A stretch of 64,000 bases of DNA from Planctomycetaceae bacterium (GCA_019636285.1 JAHBXV010000005.1:1-64000), one strand, 5' to 3'; shown: positions 1 to 9,224, counted from the first letter of the stretch. Numbers and translations: made by a program. The notes: generated by a model not told the origin, from the letters alone.

Positions 1-62
1 GCTTTGCCAGTGCCTTTATTGATGTTCACCTTAAAGGCGCACTGGCAGAGCCAGTGGCACCC
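1..62. repeat. Dispersed palindromic repeat, left end cut off by the window edge
   Basis: The visible part holds a partial arm GCTTTGCCAGTGC, a spacer of about 25 bases, and then GCACTGGC-AGA-GCCAGTG followed by GCACCC. The same architecture occurs at 28755-28830 (two CACTGGC/GCCAGTG hairpins flanking an unrelated spacer), and a related single hairpin lies at 22341-22363. It is non-coding and looks like an interspersed intergenic repeat of this genome. The function is unknown. Confidence 0.6.
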
Positions 63-108
63 AAAAACGCAGCCGTGACAAAACAATTGTGTTGCCAGAG
101 TCCGTGAC

Positions 109-414
109 GTGACCGACATCCGCGACCGCCGTGTCCTCTACTTCAAGGGCTACCTGTTTCTGGTGACAGGGCTCCTGGCGGGCGGGTTGCTGCTGGCTGA
201 TGCCCCCAGTTGGCGCGTCGCGATTCTGCTGGCCGTCTGCGTCTGGTCGTTCTGCCGGTTCTACTACTTCGCGTTCTACGTGATCGATCACTACATCGAT
301 CACGGTTCGCGCTACGCGGGATTGTGGGACTTCACGAAGAAGCAGCTCCGCGGAGGTCGGGCAAAACGAACCGAGTCGTCTTCCGAAGCGGATTCCTCTC
401 CCGAGCAGCATTGA
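109..414 (+). CDS. Small two-helix membrane protein, function unknown
   Basis: This 101-residue protein starts at GTG; no in-frame ATG lies nearby. Two hydrophobic stretches, roughly residues 11-30 and 36-55, are followed by an aromatic-rich segment (RFYYFAFYVIDHYIDH) and a charged, probably cytoplasmic tail rich in Arg, Lys, Ser and Glu. No enzymatic motif is visible. It lies 81 bases upstream of comM on the same strand and may share its transcript. Because its frame is short, I accept it mainly for its membrane-protein composition and for the absence of a better frame in this stretch. Confidence 0.6.
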   Translation: MTDIRDRRVLYFKGYLFLVTGLLAGGLLLADAPSWRVAILLAVCVWSFCRFYYFAFYVIDHYIDHGSRYAGLWDFTKKQLRGGRAKRTESSSEADSSPEQH

Positions 415-495
415 TTCTGCCCATTTCATCTGTATGGTAACTTTTGTTCAGTTCACGTCATCTTTCCGCAGTCATGACCGTCCGGACGTCCCCGT

Positions 496-2037
496 ATGCT
501 TGCCAAGTTCGTCACGTACTCGCTGTTGGGGATTGACGCCGTTCCCGTTGAAGTGGAAGTCGACATTTCCCCGGCTGCGATGCCCAAGACCACGCTGGTT
601 GGGCTCGCCGAAGCAGCCGTGCGGGAGAGCGTGCATCGGATCGAGCGGGCGCTGGTCAACAGCGGCTACCACCGGCCCATCGATCGCATCGTCATCAACC
701 TTTCGCCGGCCGATCTGCCCAAAGACGCCGCGTCGTTCGACCTGCCGATTGCCCTGGGGGTGCTGGTGGCGAGCGGGCAACTGGCGGCTTCGGAAAAACT
801 GACCCAGTACGCCGTCACCGGCGAGCTGGCGCTCGATGGCGTAGTCCGCCCCACTCGCGGAACCCTCTCGATGGCGTTGTCGGCTCGGGAACGGGGCCAG
901 CGCGGGCTTCTGGTGCCCGCGCAAAATGCCCGCGAGGCGTCCGTTGTCGAAGGGCTGGAAATCATCGCCGTCGGTACGTTTGCTGAAGCGGTCGGCTTCT
1001 TCAGCGATCAACTCGACCTGTCCCCCACGCCGTTCTCGTGGGACGACACGGTCGCCCAGTTCGGCCGCTACCACATCGACTACGCCGACGTGAAGGGCCA
1101 GGAAATGGCCAAGCGGGCGGTCACGGTCGCTTCGGCCGGCGGGCACCATTTGTTGATGATCGGAAGCCCTGGCACCGGGAAAACTCTCCTGGCCCAGCGG
1201 CTGGGGACCATTCTGCCCGACTTGTCCCCGGAGGAGTCGCTGGAAGTCACCCGCATCTGGTCGGCTGTCGGTCGACTCGATCGCGATCAGCCGCTCATGT
1301 TGCAGCGGCCGTTTCGCAATCCGCATCACACGATTTCGGAAGCTGGTCTTGTAGGAGGGGGCAGCATTCCCGCGCCGGGGGAGATCAGCCTGGCCCATCA
1401 TGGCGTGTTGTTTCTCGATGAACTGGCCGAGTTCAATCGGCGGACGCTGGAAGTCATGCGGCAGCCGCTCGAAGACGGGACGGTCACCATTTCCCGCGCG
1501 ATGGGCAGCCTGACCTTTCCCGCCAGCCTGATGCTGGTGGCCGCGATGAACCCATGCCCTTGCGGCTATCTGGGCGACCCCAAGCGGGCCTGCAATTGCA
1601 CGCCGCAACAGATCGAGCGTTACCTGAGCAAGCTCAGCGGCCCCCTGCTCGACCGGCTTGATATTCATATCGAAGTCCCGCCGGTTCCGTTTCGCGAACT
1701 GGCCGACAAGGCCACGGGAACCACCAGCGAGCAGATGCGGACGCAGGTGCTGCAAGCCCGCGATCGCCAGGACCAGCGGTTCGGCTCCCGCGGCCCGCGC
1801 GTGAACGGCCGCATGTCCCCGTCGCAAATCCGCAGGCACTGCGTCCTGGAACCGGACGCCGAATCGCTCCTCAAAGCGGCCATGGAACAAATGGGCCTCT
1901 CCGCCCGCGCCCACGACAAAATCCTGCGCATCGCCCGAACCATCGCCGACCTGGCCGGCCACGACCGAGTGACGGCGGAGCACCTCAGTGAGGCGATTAA
2001 TTACCGGGCGCTGGACCGCAGGTGGAAGAGCCGGTGA
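496..2037 (+). CDS. comM: ComM/YifB-family Mg-chelatase-like AAA+ ATPase
   Basis: The protein is 513 residues, the normal length for the ComM/YifB family. The N-terminal ~190 residues form the ChlI-like domain. The AAA+ core follows, with Walker A GSPGTGKT at about residues 222-229 and Walker B LFLDELAEF. A cysteine cluster typical of the family (NPCPCGYLGDPKRACNC) lies after it, and the C-terminal Mg-chelatase subdomain ends the protein. In naturally competent bacteria ComM is a hexameric helicase that helps branch migration during integration of imported DNA. A dprA gene also lies in this window (47398-48555), so part of a transformation recombination pathway may be present. It converges on the RNA-repair cluster with a 45-base gap. 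Confidence 0.95.
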   Translation: MLAKFVTYSLLGIDAVPVEVEVDISPAAMPKTTLVGLAEAAVRESVHRIERALVNSGYHRPIDRIVINLSPADLPKDAASFDLPIALGVLVASGQLAASEKLTQYAVTGELALDGVVRPTRGTLSMALSARERGQRGLLVPAQNAREASVVEGLEIIAVGTFAEAVGFFSDQLDLSPTPFSWDDTVAQFGRYHIDYADVKGQEMAKRAVTVASAGGHHLLMIGSPGTGKTLLAQRLGTILPDLSPEESLEVTRIWSAVGRLDRDQPLMLQRPFRNPHHTISEAGLVGGGSIPAPGEISLAHHGVLFLDELAEFNRRTLEVMRQPLEDGTVTISRAMGSLTFPASLMLVAAMNPCPCGYLGDPKRACNCTPQQIERYLSKLSGPLLDRLDIHIEVPPVPFRELADKATGTTSEQMRTQVLQARDRQDQRFGSRGPRVNGRMSPSQIRRHCVLEPDAESLLKAAMEQMGLSARAHDKILRIARTIADLAGHDRVTAEHLSEAINYRALDRRWKSR

Positions 2038-2082
2038 TTAATCGGCAAAACGCACAGTCAAACAATGTCTCCGTAATTGACA

Positions 2083-4680
2083 TTACAGTCTGGGATCGAC
2101 GGGCTCGCTTTCGAGCGCCAGAACGCCGAAGACGCATTCATGAACTCTGCGAAGCGGCTCGCGACGCACAAATCGTTCCAGTCCCTCAAGGCCGAGAGCA
2201 AACTCCCGCAGAGCCAGCGACCGCTTGCCACCGAGGCCACGGCTGCGCAGGCGGGGCAGGTTCTCCGCCGAGTCGTAGTCGGGACTGTAAATAATCCGCA
2301 GATACTCCTTGCCCCGGCATTTGACAGCCGGTTGCACGAGTCCCTTCTTTCCTCGCACGATCCAGTCAGCCGGTTTGACGACCATTCCTTCGCCGCCGCT
2401 TCCGGTGAGACTCGTCCACCAGTCGATCCCTGCCGCGATGCTGTCCAGATCGGTGAGGTCGATGACCTTGAAAGCTGTCGCCAGCAATAGGTCTGGATCT
2501 TCGCGACAGACTTTCGCCAGCGTCTCCATGTGCCAGACATGACTCTGATCGGTATGGACTTTTCCCTCGGTCGCCAGCAGATGAAATGGGGCGAGCTTCA
2601 GGTCACTTAGCGACTCAACAGGCCAGCAGTATTGCCGATACGCGGTCACGAATTGTTCGATGTTGTGGTGACGACCGCGAACGCGATCCAGAACGGCAGT
2701 GGCCTTCGTCTGGTCATCACCGTTCAGCCGTCCCGCGGCACGGTCGAGAACCCCGACCACTTCCGGCAATGCAGCGCTCCCAGCAGAACCGACAGCAGCG
2801 TATTGCGAGCGGAGTAACTCCTGTGCCTTAGCCGACCACGGCATCAGTTCACAATCGAGGCAGGCCCATGAAGTCTGGAATTCCTCCCAGAACCCGGCAG
2901 CCGTCATCGCCGTTCGCAGCCGTTCGAGGAACTGTGTTTCCAGTTCGGCATCGTTGAAGAAGCGTCTGCCGGTACGTGTGTAGACGATGCCCGACTCGCC
3001 TTCGACCACGCCGAAGCGGTCACGCGCCGTCGTTTCATCCCGACAAATCACCACGACGGCCCTCGATCCCATGTGCTTCTCTTCGCACACAACCCTTGGG
3101 ACACCTTGGCTGCGGAAATACGAGAATGCCTCGGCGGGATGTTCCAGCAGTCCCGGCTCATTCGACGTCTCGCAAGGCGACATCGTAGGCGGCAGATAGA
3201 TGAGCCACTTCGGATTCGCGGCAAACCGGCTCATCACTTCCAGTGCCGCGGTGGCGTTCTCCTCCCGAATCGTCACGTTCTGCTGCAGACGGGTCGAAAC
3301 AATCCGCTTTCCCAGCACATCCTCGGCATCAAGGATGTCGTCATGCACTTGTTGGGCCGACAGCGGAGCCTGTTGTTTTGCGGCGAGGAACGGTCGGGCC
3401 GGTTCGCAGTAGGTCCGTCGGGCTGGGACCGAGACGAACTCGTTCTCGGGATATCGCAGGGCGGTGAGCTTGCCGCCGAAGACGCAACCGGTATCGACGT
3501 TGACCGTTCGATTCAGCCATTCCGGTTCGGGAACCGGGGTATGGCCATAGACGACCATTGCCGAGCCACGATATTCCGCGGCCCAGTTGTATCGAACCGG
3601 CAAGCCGAACTCGTCGGTTTCGCCTGTCGTCTCGCCGTAGAGAGCAAACTCGCGGACCTTGCCCGAGCCTCTTCCCTGATAGGCTTCCTTCATCCCGGCA
3701 TGCGCGACGACCAGCTTGCCGTCATCCAGAACGTAGTGACTCACGAGTCCGTCGAGAAAGTCAGCCAACTCTTTGCAGAACGGTTCACGAATGTCGTCGG
3801 GAAGGGCTTCAATTTCGCTCCACGACTGAGCCAGACCGTGCGTCATCTCCGGATTCTTGCCGCTCAGCTTTCGCAGCAGCTTGATGTCGTGGTTACCAGG
3901 AACGCACAGAGCATTCCCGCCCGCCATCATATTCCGGGCAATGCGCACCACGTCCAGGACTCGCGGCCCGCGATCTACCAGATCGCCGACAAAAAATGCC
4001 TTACGACCAGCCGGATGGCGATAGGATACGCCGCCCCATAACGAGGAATTCTCCGCAGCAACCCGCTCGTACCCCAACTCTTCGAGCAACTGCTCAAGCT
4101 CGTCGCAGCAGCCGTGAATATCGCCGATGATGTCGAATGGACCATGCTCGTCCCGCCTGTCGTTCCAGAGCGGAACACGTTCGATGGTCGCCGCTTCGAT
4201 CTCCTCGACGGAATTCATCACGAAGATGTGCCGGAATCCCTCCCGTTTCAGGGCTTTGAGCGAGCGTCGGAGTTGTGACCGTTGTTGCTGCACGACATGC
4301 GGGCCGAACGTGCGGTCTTCCCGATCTCTGTTGCGTTCGTGACAAACCTTCTCTGGCGGATTCAGAACGATAGCCACAGGGAGGCAATGGTACTGTTTCG
4401 CTAGCTCCACCAGCGGCTTGCGGGCTTCCGGCTGCACGTTGGTGGCGTCAATCACCGTGAGGTGACCGCGAGCCAGCCGCTTGGCCGCCACAAAGTGCAG
4501 CACCTCGAACGCGTCTTTCGTCGCCGCCTGATTGTTCTCGTCATTGCTGACCAGCCCCCGGCAATAGTCCGACGACAGCACCTCGGTCGGCCGAAAGTGT
4601 TTGCGTGCGAACGTGCTTTTGCCCGACCCGCTGGGACCGATGAGAACAACAAGAGAGAGGTGGGGGATGGTGATGTTCAT
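2083..4680 (-). CDS. pnkp: Polynucleotide kinase-phosphatase-ligase Pnkp (RNA repair)
   Basis: Three modules are visible. An N-terminal P-loop kinase carries GPSGSGKS at residues 15-22. A binuclear metallophosphoesterase carries GDIHG (186-190), GDLVDRG (232-238) and GNHD (262-265). A C-terminal nucleotidyltransferase has the ligase motif EKHMGSRA with Lys535 as the likely AMP acceptor. In the studied Clostridium thermocellum enzyme these domains phosphorylate 5'-OH ends, remove 2',3'-cyclic phosphate, and form the ligase-adenylate. Sealing there needs Hen1, which is encoded two genes upstream here. I chose ATG at 4680 because it overlaps the upstream stop as ATGA, is preceded by GGGAGAAGAAAG, and gives 865 residues, close to the family length of about 870. 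A longer frame from 4764 would lie inside the upstream gene. Confidence 0.96.
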   Translation of the reverse strand: MNITIPHLSLVVLIGPSGSGKSTFARKHFRPTEVLSSDYCRGLVSNDENNQAATKDAFEVLHFVAAKRLARGHLTVIDATNVQPEARKPLVELAKQYHCLPVAIVLNPPEKVCHERNRDREDRTFGPHVVQQQRSQLRRSLKALKREGFRHIFVMNSVEEIEAATIERVPLWNDRRDEHGPFDIIGDIHGCCDELEQLLEELGYERVAAENSSLWGGVSYRHPAGRKAFFVGDLVDRGPRVLDVVRIARNMMAGGNALCVPGNHDIKLLRKLSGKNPEMTHGLAQSWSEIEALPDDIREPFCKELADFLDGLVSHYVLDDGKLVVAHAGMKEAYQGRGSGKVREFALYGETTGETDEFGLPVRYNWAAEYRGSAMVVYGHTPVPEPEWLNRTVNVDTGCVFGGKLTALRYPENEFVSVPARRTYCEPARPFLAAKQQAPLSAQQVHDDILDAEDVLGKRIVSTRLQQNVTIREENATAALEVMSRFAANPKWLIYLPPTMSPCETSNEPGLLEHPAEAFSYFRSQGVPRVVCEEKHMGSRAVVVICRDETTARDRFGVVEGESGIVYTRTGRRFFNDAELETQFLERLRTAMTAAGFWEEFQTSWACLDCELMPWSAKAQELLRSQYAAVGSAGSAALPEVVGVLDRAAGRLNGDDQTKATAVLDRVRGRHHNIEQFVTAYRQYCWPVESLSDLKLAPFHLLATEGKVHTDQSHVWHMETLAKVCREDPDLLLATAFKVIDLTDLDSIAAGIDWWTSLTGSGGEGMVVKPADWIVRGKKGLVQPAVKCRGKEYLRIIYSPDYDSAENLPRLRSRGLGGKRSLALREFALGLEGLERFVRREPLRRVHECVFGVLALESEPVDPRL

Positions 4681-5069
4681 TCTGCTTTCTTCTCCCAGAT
4701 CTCCTGCCATCTGGGAAAGGCTGATGCCCATGTCTCCGCCTCTTCTTGTGTTCGAATCCAGCATTCCTCGTTGGATTCAATTAATTCACGTACTTTGGGC
4801 TGATAAACCAGTTTCACTCGGAAGTTCTCAACCCAGCAGACATACACGGTACACGTAATGAACCGTCTTGTATGACGTTGAAGACCGATGCAGACCACGG
4901 CAGTACAAGTGCCCGGCCAACATCCGGAGATGTAAACTCTCGTTCCTCCCCGAAACTGGCGAGTGCCAACTTTGGTTTCTTCTCCACCGGGGCCGAACGG
5001 ATGTTCTCGCTTGATATTTGCGACAATGCACCAAACTCCGTTTTCGTGATTGGATGGACGTTCGGTCAT
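4677..5069 (-). CDS. Conserved-looking small protein of unknown function inside the RNA-repair cluster
   Basis: The 130-residue product starts at the ATG at 5069; a TTG five codons further upstream is possible. It contains a Gly/Arg-rich segment (GPGGEETKVGTRQFRGGT), a beta-rich centre with several Cys, and a Trp-rich C-terminal helix. I do not recognise a named domain, although the 'VANIKREHPFGPGG...FRGGTKVY'-type layout resembles stand-alone bacterial proteins found in varied contexts. It lies 48 bases after hen1 and overlaps pnkp by four bases (ATGA), so it is almost certainly cotranscribed and translationally coupled with pnkp. A role as an accessory to, or regulator of, the Pnkp/Hen1 complex is only an inference from position. 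Confidence 0.75.
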   Translation of the reverse strand: MTERPSNHENGVWCIVANIKREHPFGPGGEETKVGTRQFRGGTRVYISGCWPGTCTAVVCIGLQRHTRRFITCTVYVCWVENFRVKLVYQPKVRELIESNEECWIRTQEEAETWASAFPRWQEIWEKKAE

Positions 5070-5117
5070 TTTCACGCTATCCAACAGTTGACAGGACAGT
5101 ATGCCGCGAAGAGTGTC

Positions 5118-6569
5118 TTAGCCGCGGATTCTTTCCCGTAGACCTGCATGCTCATGGGACGCCTCCCGCTCACTTGTGGTGAAGACTCCCATCTGGGTCG
5201 GCGATCCGACCTTTTCGTCTTCCGGTCCAATCGGCAGAAATCGAACCGCGTATCCATACTGACCGGCGACTCGCATTGCCCAGTCCTGAAACTCCTGGCG
5301 GGTCCACTCGAACCGATGGTCGGCGTGTCGAAACTGGCCAGCAGGCAGCGATTCCCACATCACGTTGTATTCCCGGTTGGGAGTCGTCAGCACGACTGTC
5401 TGAGGCCGGGCGAACTCGAAGAGGGTTCGTTCCAGTGCCGACAGCCTCGGCGGATCGAGGTGTTCAATGACCTCCACGATGGCGGCGGCATCAAATCCTT
5501 CCAACCGTTTGTCCCGGTAGATCAGGGAGCCGTGGATCAATTTCAGACGCTCGGCCTGCCAGTCGGGAAGTCGATCCAGCTTCAATCGCTTTTGCGCGAT
5601 CTCCAAGGACCGAATGGAGACGTCCATGCCGACGATCTGCTCGAACTGCCGATCTTGCAGCAGTTCACGCAGCAGCTTGCCTTCACCGCAACCCAGGTCG
5701 AGAACTGTACGGGCACCACTTGCCCGCAAAGCCGCCAGGACCGCCCCGTGTCGTTGATCGTTGAGACTCAACGGCTTTTCCAGCGACTCTTCGAGTGGCG
5801 ATGGTAACTCGCTCGTCTCCGAATCGGGTTCGGTCAAGTCTTCTTCGACCAGTCGTGCCAGTGCCTCCCGATAGAGGCTGGAGCGATTCTTGAGATAGCG
5901 GCGGGTGATTTGCTCCTTCTCGGGATGTGAGGCCAGCCAGCCAGCCCCTTTTGCCAGCAGCTTCTCCAGTTCGTCATCGCCGACGAAGTAATGCTTCTCG
6001 TTGTCGAAGACCGGGATGAGGACATACAGGTGTGTCAACAGTTCTGCGAGCGTCTTCGTGCCGGTGATCGTCACCGAGTAGTAGGGGCTCTCACCCCACT
6101 CAGGAAATCGCTCATCGAGCGGATGTCGTACGGCTTCGACAGTGTAACCGAGCGGCTCGAACATCCGCTGAACGAAACCCTCGCCGCCGCGTACCGGCAG
6201 AACTTCAAGCCGGGCAGTCAGCGGGATCGGGGTTGTGACGAGTTCGGGCCGTTCCTGGCAGCGACCGCCCATCGCCGTCCTGAAGACCTGCGAAATTGCC
6301 ACGCTCAGGAAGGACGAGGCGACATAGGGACGGTCGTTGACGTAATGGCCCAGGAGAAAACTCTGGTCTCGTGTCTTGCCGCGCACCATGCCCACCGGAT
6401 CCACATCGAGCAACAAACAGGCCGTGCAACGATCCTCCGTCACCTCGGGATAGAAGACATGGGCCTGCCCGAAGCTGAGATCGAAGCTCTGGAACCGATC
6501 CGGGTGCTTATGCAGCAGAAAGCTGAGATCGGTGGCCGGTTTATGTTCCGTGGTGATGGTCAGGAGCAT
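5118..6569 (-). CDS. hen1: RNA 3'-terminal ribose 2'-O-methyltransferase Hen1
   Basis: The protein is 483 residues. The N-terminal half matches the bacterial Hen1 N-domain (starts MLLTITTEH, then LLHKHPDRFQSFDLSFG), which in the studied system activates Pnkp ligation. The C-terminal half is the SAM-dependent methyltransferase, with DLGCGEG at 291-297 and the metal ligands of the ExxEH motif (Glu366, Glu369, His370) plus a downstream His at 415 or 418. Bacterial Hen1 methylates the 2'-OH of the 3' end of a broken RNA before ligation, so the repaired junction cannot be cut again by the same ribotoxin. Nine bases separate it from the upstream gene. The start is the ATG that fits the family N-terminus. 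Confidence 0.97.
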   Translation of the reverse strand: MLLTITTEHKPATDLSFLLHKHPDRFQSFDLSFGQAHVFYPEVTEDRCTACLLLDVDPVGMVRGKTRDQSFLLGHYVNDRPYVASSFLSVAISQVFRTAMGGRCQERPELVTTPIPLTARLEVLPVRGGEGFVQRMFEPLGYTVEAVRHPLDERFPEWGESPYYSVTITGTKTLAELLTHLYVLIPVFDNEKHYFVGDDELEKLLAKGAGWLASHPEKEQITRRYLKNRSSLYREALARLVEEDLTEPDSETSELPSPLEESLEKPLSLNDQRHGAVLAALRASGARTVLDLGCGEGKLLRELLQDRQFEQIVGMDVSIRSLEIAQKRLKLDRLPDWQAERLKLIHGSLIYRDKRLEGFDAAAIVEVIEHLDPPRLSALERTLFEFARPQTVVLTTPNREYNVMWESLPAGQFRHADHRFEWTRQEFQDWAMRVAGQYGYAVRFLPIGPEDEKVGSPTQMGVFTTSEREASHEHAGLRERIRG

Positions 6570-6578
6570 GGCGCGACT

Positions 6579-7328
6579 TCACAGAGGAGTTTCTCGGTAG
6601 ATTCGATGGTCGGGAAGAAGGCGTCTATCCACCCAATCCTGCCAATCAGCATAGATCTCGGTAGCGGGATGACTTTCATTCTCTTCTACCTTTCCAGACC
6701 AAGTGAGATGAACGACGGCCAGTCGCGTTCCCCCATCAATGACAAACAGAACATCGTCGCGGTCGATACGGTTGGCAATCGCACGAGCGCAAAGCCCGTG
6801 AAGACGGTGTCGGTTGGAAAGTTCTTTCGTAAGTTCCGTGTCGAATACTTGTGCTCCATCGTCAAGACCTTGCCACGGTCGAATCCAGTGAAAGATTGCA
6901 GCAATCTGAATTGGAGAGGCTTGGCCGCCATACCTACGAAGCGCAAGAAGTGTCGATGTGTTGGGCCTGAAACACTCAATATTGAGACCAACACCGGATG
7001 TAGCAATGATTTTCCCCTGATGGATCCAGGCCGTTTCTCCACAGCCATGCACCTTTCCGTTGAATTCTGCGACATCGTAGAGAGCGAATGCCCCATCAAT
7101 ATCCGCCACGACAAATTCAAGAAGTCTGGCATCACCAGACAACAGTATGTGGCTGAGCGCCTTGAATGCTTGTAATGCAACTCCACTCCAGAACGCCATC
7201 AGAAAGATGACACCATTCTGGATCGATTCGATGGTCTCTGCATCGACCTCTGGAACAAATTGCAATTCGGCCCTCGAACGGTGCGACATTGTTGTGAGCC
7301 ATTGATAGCGATTCAATTTATCAGACAT
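6579..7328 (-). CDS. Unknown protein with a degenerate thioredoxin-like half, embedded in the RNA-repair cluster
   Basis: The protein is 249 residues with an ATG start. Residues ~30-115 read like a thioredoxin fold: a hydrophobic strand, the segment FLMAFWSGVALQAFK where WCGPC would be, then a VVADIDGAF..YDVAEF strand-helix and a TAWIHQGKII strand. The CxxC is replaced by SGVA, so redox activity is not expected. The C-terminal ~95 residues (from VFDTELTKEL, through RAIANRIDRDDVLFVIDGG and AVVHLTWSG, to YADWQDWVDRR) look like a second, separate domain that I cannot name. It follows HD-Pnk after a 34-base gap that contains a hairpin, and precedes hen1 by nine bases. The product is therefore a candidate new partner of the repair enzymes. 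The thioredoxin likeness is a judgement by eye. Confidence 0.7.
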   Translation of the reverse strand: MSDKLNRYQWLTTMSHRSRAELQFVPEVDAETIESIQNGVIFLMAFWSGVALQAFKALSHILLSGDARLLEFVVADIDGAFALYDVAEFNGKVHGCGETAWIHQGKIIATSGVGLNIECFRPNTSTLLALRRYGGQASPIQIAAIFHWIRPWQGLDDGAQVFDTELTKELSNRHRLHGLCARAIANRIDRDDVLFVIDGGTRLAVVHLTWSGKVEENESHPATEIYADWQDWVDRRLLPDHRIYRETPL

Positions 7329-7346
7329 AGTCGTACCCAGTACAAG

Positions 7347-7367
7347 TGTAAGACAATCGGTCTTACA
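7347..7367 (-). other. Perfect hairpin at the junction of the two RNA-repair modules
   Basis: TGTAAGAC pairs with GTCTTACA around a five-base loop, directly overlapping the HD-Pnk stop codon and lying before the thioredoxin-like gene. There is no good T-run after it on the minus strand, so it is more likely an attenuator, processing site or weak terminator than a full terminator. It divides the cluster into an upstream part (kinase, Thg1-like, ligase, HD-Pnk) and a downstream part (unknown, Hen1, unknown, Pnkp). Confidence 0.5.
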
Positions 7368-8484
7368 TAATGCGACATCCTTCGATCAATAGCGAATGAC
7401 ACTCCACCCACGTCGGCGGCTCGCACTTCTCGGCCAGCTTTCGGATCACCGGTTCGGGAACGGACTTGTTCCGAGCTTTGTTTTGTCGCAGCAGCGTGTC
7501 AAATGCTGGTTCCAGGTAGACGATCTCGATGCGGGCATTGTAGTCCGCGAACAGGTCGAGCCAGCGATCACGAGTGAGTCGCATCGTGTTGGTGGCGTTG
7601 AAGGCGAATGAGGTTCCGGATCGTAGAAACTCCCGACAGCGCTCCTGGGCTTCCTGGGCAACTCGTCCTTGATTGTCGGTCGGATCTACGTCGAGTTCAC
7701 CCCGTATGTCGTCTAGTGAGACAGCCGGAAGGCCAGCACGGTTGCGGGAGAGCCAGGTGTCCTTTCCGCTGCCGGGAAGGCCGGACATGAGCGTTACCGT
7801 GCAGGCGAAGTCTTCATACGGAACGTAGTGCAGGTTCGGCTTTTCCTGCCGGAAGTACGTGAAGCGAGCGTGATCCGAGGCGAAGGGATATGGCTGGTCG
7901 TAGCAGCCGGCTTCTTCCGCCATGAGCTTCCAGTAGTGCAGGTTTTCCTCAGGACGAGTCATGGCGTCGGTGTCCCGACCGCGAGTGTCCGCCAGCGCGA
8001 AGAGATACAGCAATCGATTGCTGACCAGCCACGAGAGCCGGACCACTTCATGCGTCGGCTCTTCTCGTTCAAGGAGGAACGCTGGTCGTCCGTGGTAACG
8101 AACCAATCGGGCGATCTCTTCGCGAGTCTTCAGATCACACCCTAGATCGCGCAGGACCGCACGTGCAACGTGTTCGCCTTTGATAGCATGCTTGGGCGAA
8201 CGAACGCGGCCGGTTTCGGGATCAACTTCAGTCGTCAACGGCTTGGCGACATCGTGAAACACGGCTGTGAACGTCAGAACGGTCTGCTCGTGCGGAGTGA
8301 GCGTTGACCACTCTTCCAGTTCGAGCAATTGACGGAGGACCATTTTCGTGTGGGTCCAGACATCGCCCTCCGCATGCCATTCGGCGTCTTGCGCGCAGTC
8401 TGCCATCGCCCGACACCACGACTGGGTTTCGCCCCAGGACGTGACGTCGGCCAGCGAAGACTGTTTGAGCTGTTCCCAGTTCAT
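7363..8484 (-). CDS. HD-Pnk: HD-domain phosphoesterase fused to 5'-OH polynucleotide kinase
   Basis: The protein is 373 residues. The N-terminal ~200 residues form an HD domain (His45 in VWTHTKM, FHDVAKP with His77-Asp78, and a later Asp in [10 protein letters not shown]), related to the HD domain of tRNA nucleotidyltransferases. The C-terminal part is a P-loop kinase with GLPGSGKDT at 235-243 and an SLDDIRGEL acceptor-site segment. The same architecture has been characterised as HD-Pnk from Runella slithyformis. There the HD domain removes 2',3'-cyclic, 2'- or 3'-phosphates and the kinase phosphorylates 5'-OH ends, and homologues often sit beside an ATP-dependent ligase. Here the upstream ligase gene overlaps it by four bases (ATGA), which fits a coupled heal-and-seal pair. 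Confidence 0.92.
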   Translation of the reverse strand: MNWEQLKQSSLADVTSWGETQSWCRAMADCAQDAEWHAEGDVWTHTKMVLRQLLELEEWSTLTPHEQTVLTFTAVFHDVAKPLTTEVDPETGRVRSPKHAIKGEHVARAVLRDLGCDLKTREEIARLVRYHGRPAFLLEREEPTHEVVRLSWLVSNRLLYLFALADTRGRDTDAMTRPEENLHYWKLMAEEAGCYDQPYPFASDHARFTYFRQEKPNLHYVPYEDFACTVTLMSGLPGSGKDTWLSRNRAGLPAVSLDDIRGELDVDPTDNQGRVAQEAQERCREFLRSGTSFAFNATNTMRLTRDRWLDLFADYNARIEIVYLEPAFDTLLRQNKARNKSVPEPVIRKLAEKCEPPTWVECHSLLIEGCRIM

Positions 8485-9224
8485 GACCAGATATCCACAT
8501 CATCCGCCAGCAGGTTGGGGACCATTTGCTGATGTTGCCAATGCGTGCTTTGCTTGATCTTCTCAACAAACTCCGGACGCACGAACTTGGCTCGGCCCGT
8601 AACGACTCCGTTTGCCTCGGTTCGCAGATACAGCCCTTCCATCAGATTGTCGGGACGATCCGTCGCCGGGTTCTCAAAGTGGCTATCGAATTGCGATGGT
8701 CCGATCAGGTCTTCAAGGTCATCTCGGCACATAGCGCCAGTGTGAACGACGGGAACCGTCTGGATTCCCGTTCCTTCGAGCAGCGCGAGCCGACATTCCA
8801 GGTCGAGAAAGACTCCCTGCTCTTTGTCATAGATATCGAACTCGTAAAAATAGTGCGTCAGCTTGCGGTAGTGGACCGAGTGCCGGGCATAGACCCATTC
8901 CCCGAACAGAATCCAGCGGTTTGCCAGCATCTCCTTCAGCACATGCCGTTTCGCCGCCGTCCACTGCTTGAACAAATCGTATTGGGGGTGCATCCCCTCC
9001 GTAATGAGGTGACCCCGACACTGCAGGACCAACTCACCTGTATTGCTAAAGTGGATGCCGACGTTCGTGCCGTCGATCTTCTCTTCGACAATCAGCGACT
9101 CGTCGGCGATAAACGCCTCGGATTCCGCCTCGCGGAGATGCTTGTCGTCATCAGTCCCCTTCGACCCAAACAGATGGGGCGTGCGGGGGTACTTGGTGAA
9201 ATCACCATAGGACGTCCCCATCAT
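8481..9224 (-). CDS. ATP-dependent RNA ligase (RNA_ligase/Rnl2-like nucleotidyltransferase)
   Basis: The protein is 247 residues and consists of the adenylyltransferase core only, with no large C-terminal domain. Visible motifs are motif I EEKIDGTN with Lys49 as the expected AMP-lysine, motif [11 protein letters not shown], motif [10 protein letters not shown] and motif [11 protein letters not shown]. Enzymes of this family join 5'-phosphate and 3'-OH RNA ends, the products of HD-Pnk. The start codon shares one base with the Thg1-like stop (TGATG), and a second ATG follows immediately. The stop overlaps the HD-Pnk start. A DNA-repair role is conceivable, but the RNA-repair neighbourhood favours RNA. 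Confidence 0.9.
   Translation of the reverse strand: MMGTSYGDFTKYPRTPHLFGSKGTDDDKHLREAESEAFIADESLIVEEKIDGTNVGIHFSNTGELVLQCRGHLITEGMHPQYDLFKQWTAAKRHVLKEMLANRWILFGEWVYARHSVHYRKLTHYFYEFDIYDKEQGVFLDLECRLALLEGTGIQTVPVVHTGAMCRDDLEDLIGPSQFDSHFENPATDRPDNLMEGLYLRTEANGVVTGRAKFVRPEFVEKIKQSTHWQHQQMVPNLLADDVDIWS

Noticed and set aside
472-1983. 503-codon minus-strand open frame opposite comM
   Set aside because: Antisense shadow in GC-rich DNA; the product lacks domain character, and the plus-strand frame is a clear ComM protein.
4681-4764. 28-residue N-terminal extension of Pnkp
   Set aside because: The ATG at 4680 has a ribosome site, an ATGA overlap with the upstream stop, and gives the family length.
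4746-4790. TTCGAATCC string suggestive of a tRNA T-arm
   Set aside because: No acceptor stem, anticodon arm or CCA region fits around it; it lies within the coding frame of the small gene upstream of pnkp.
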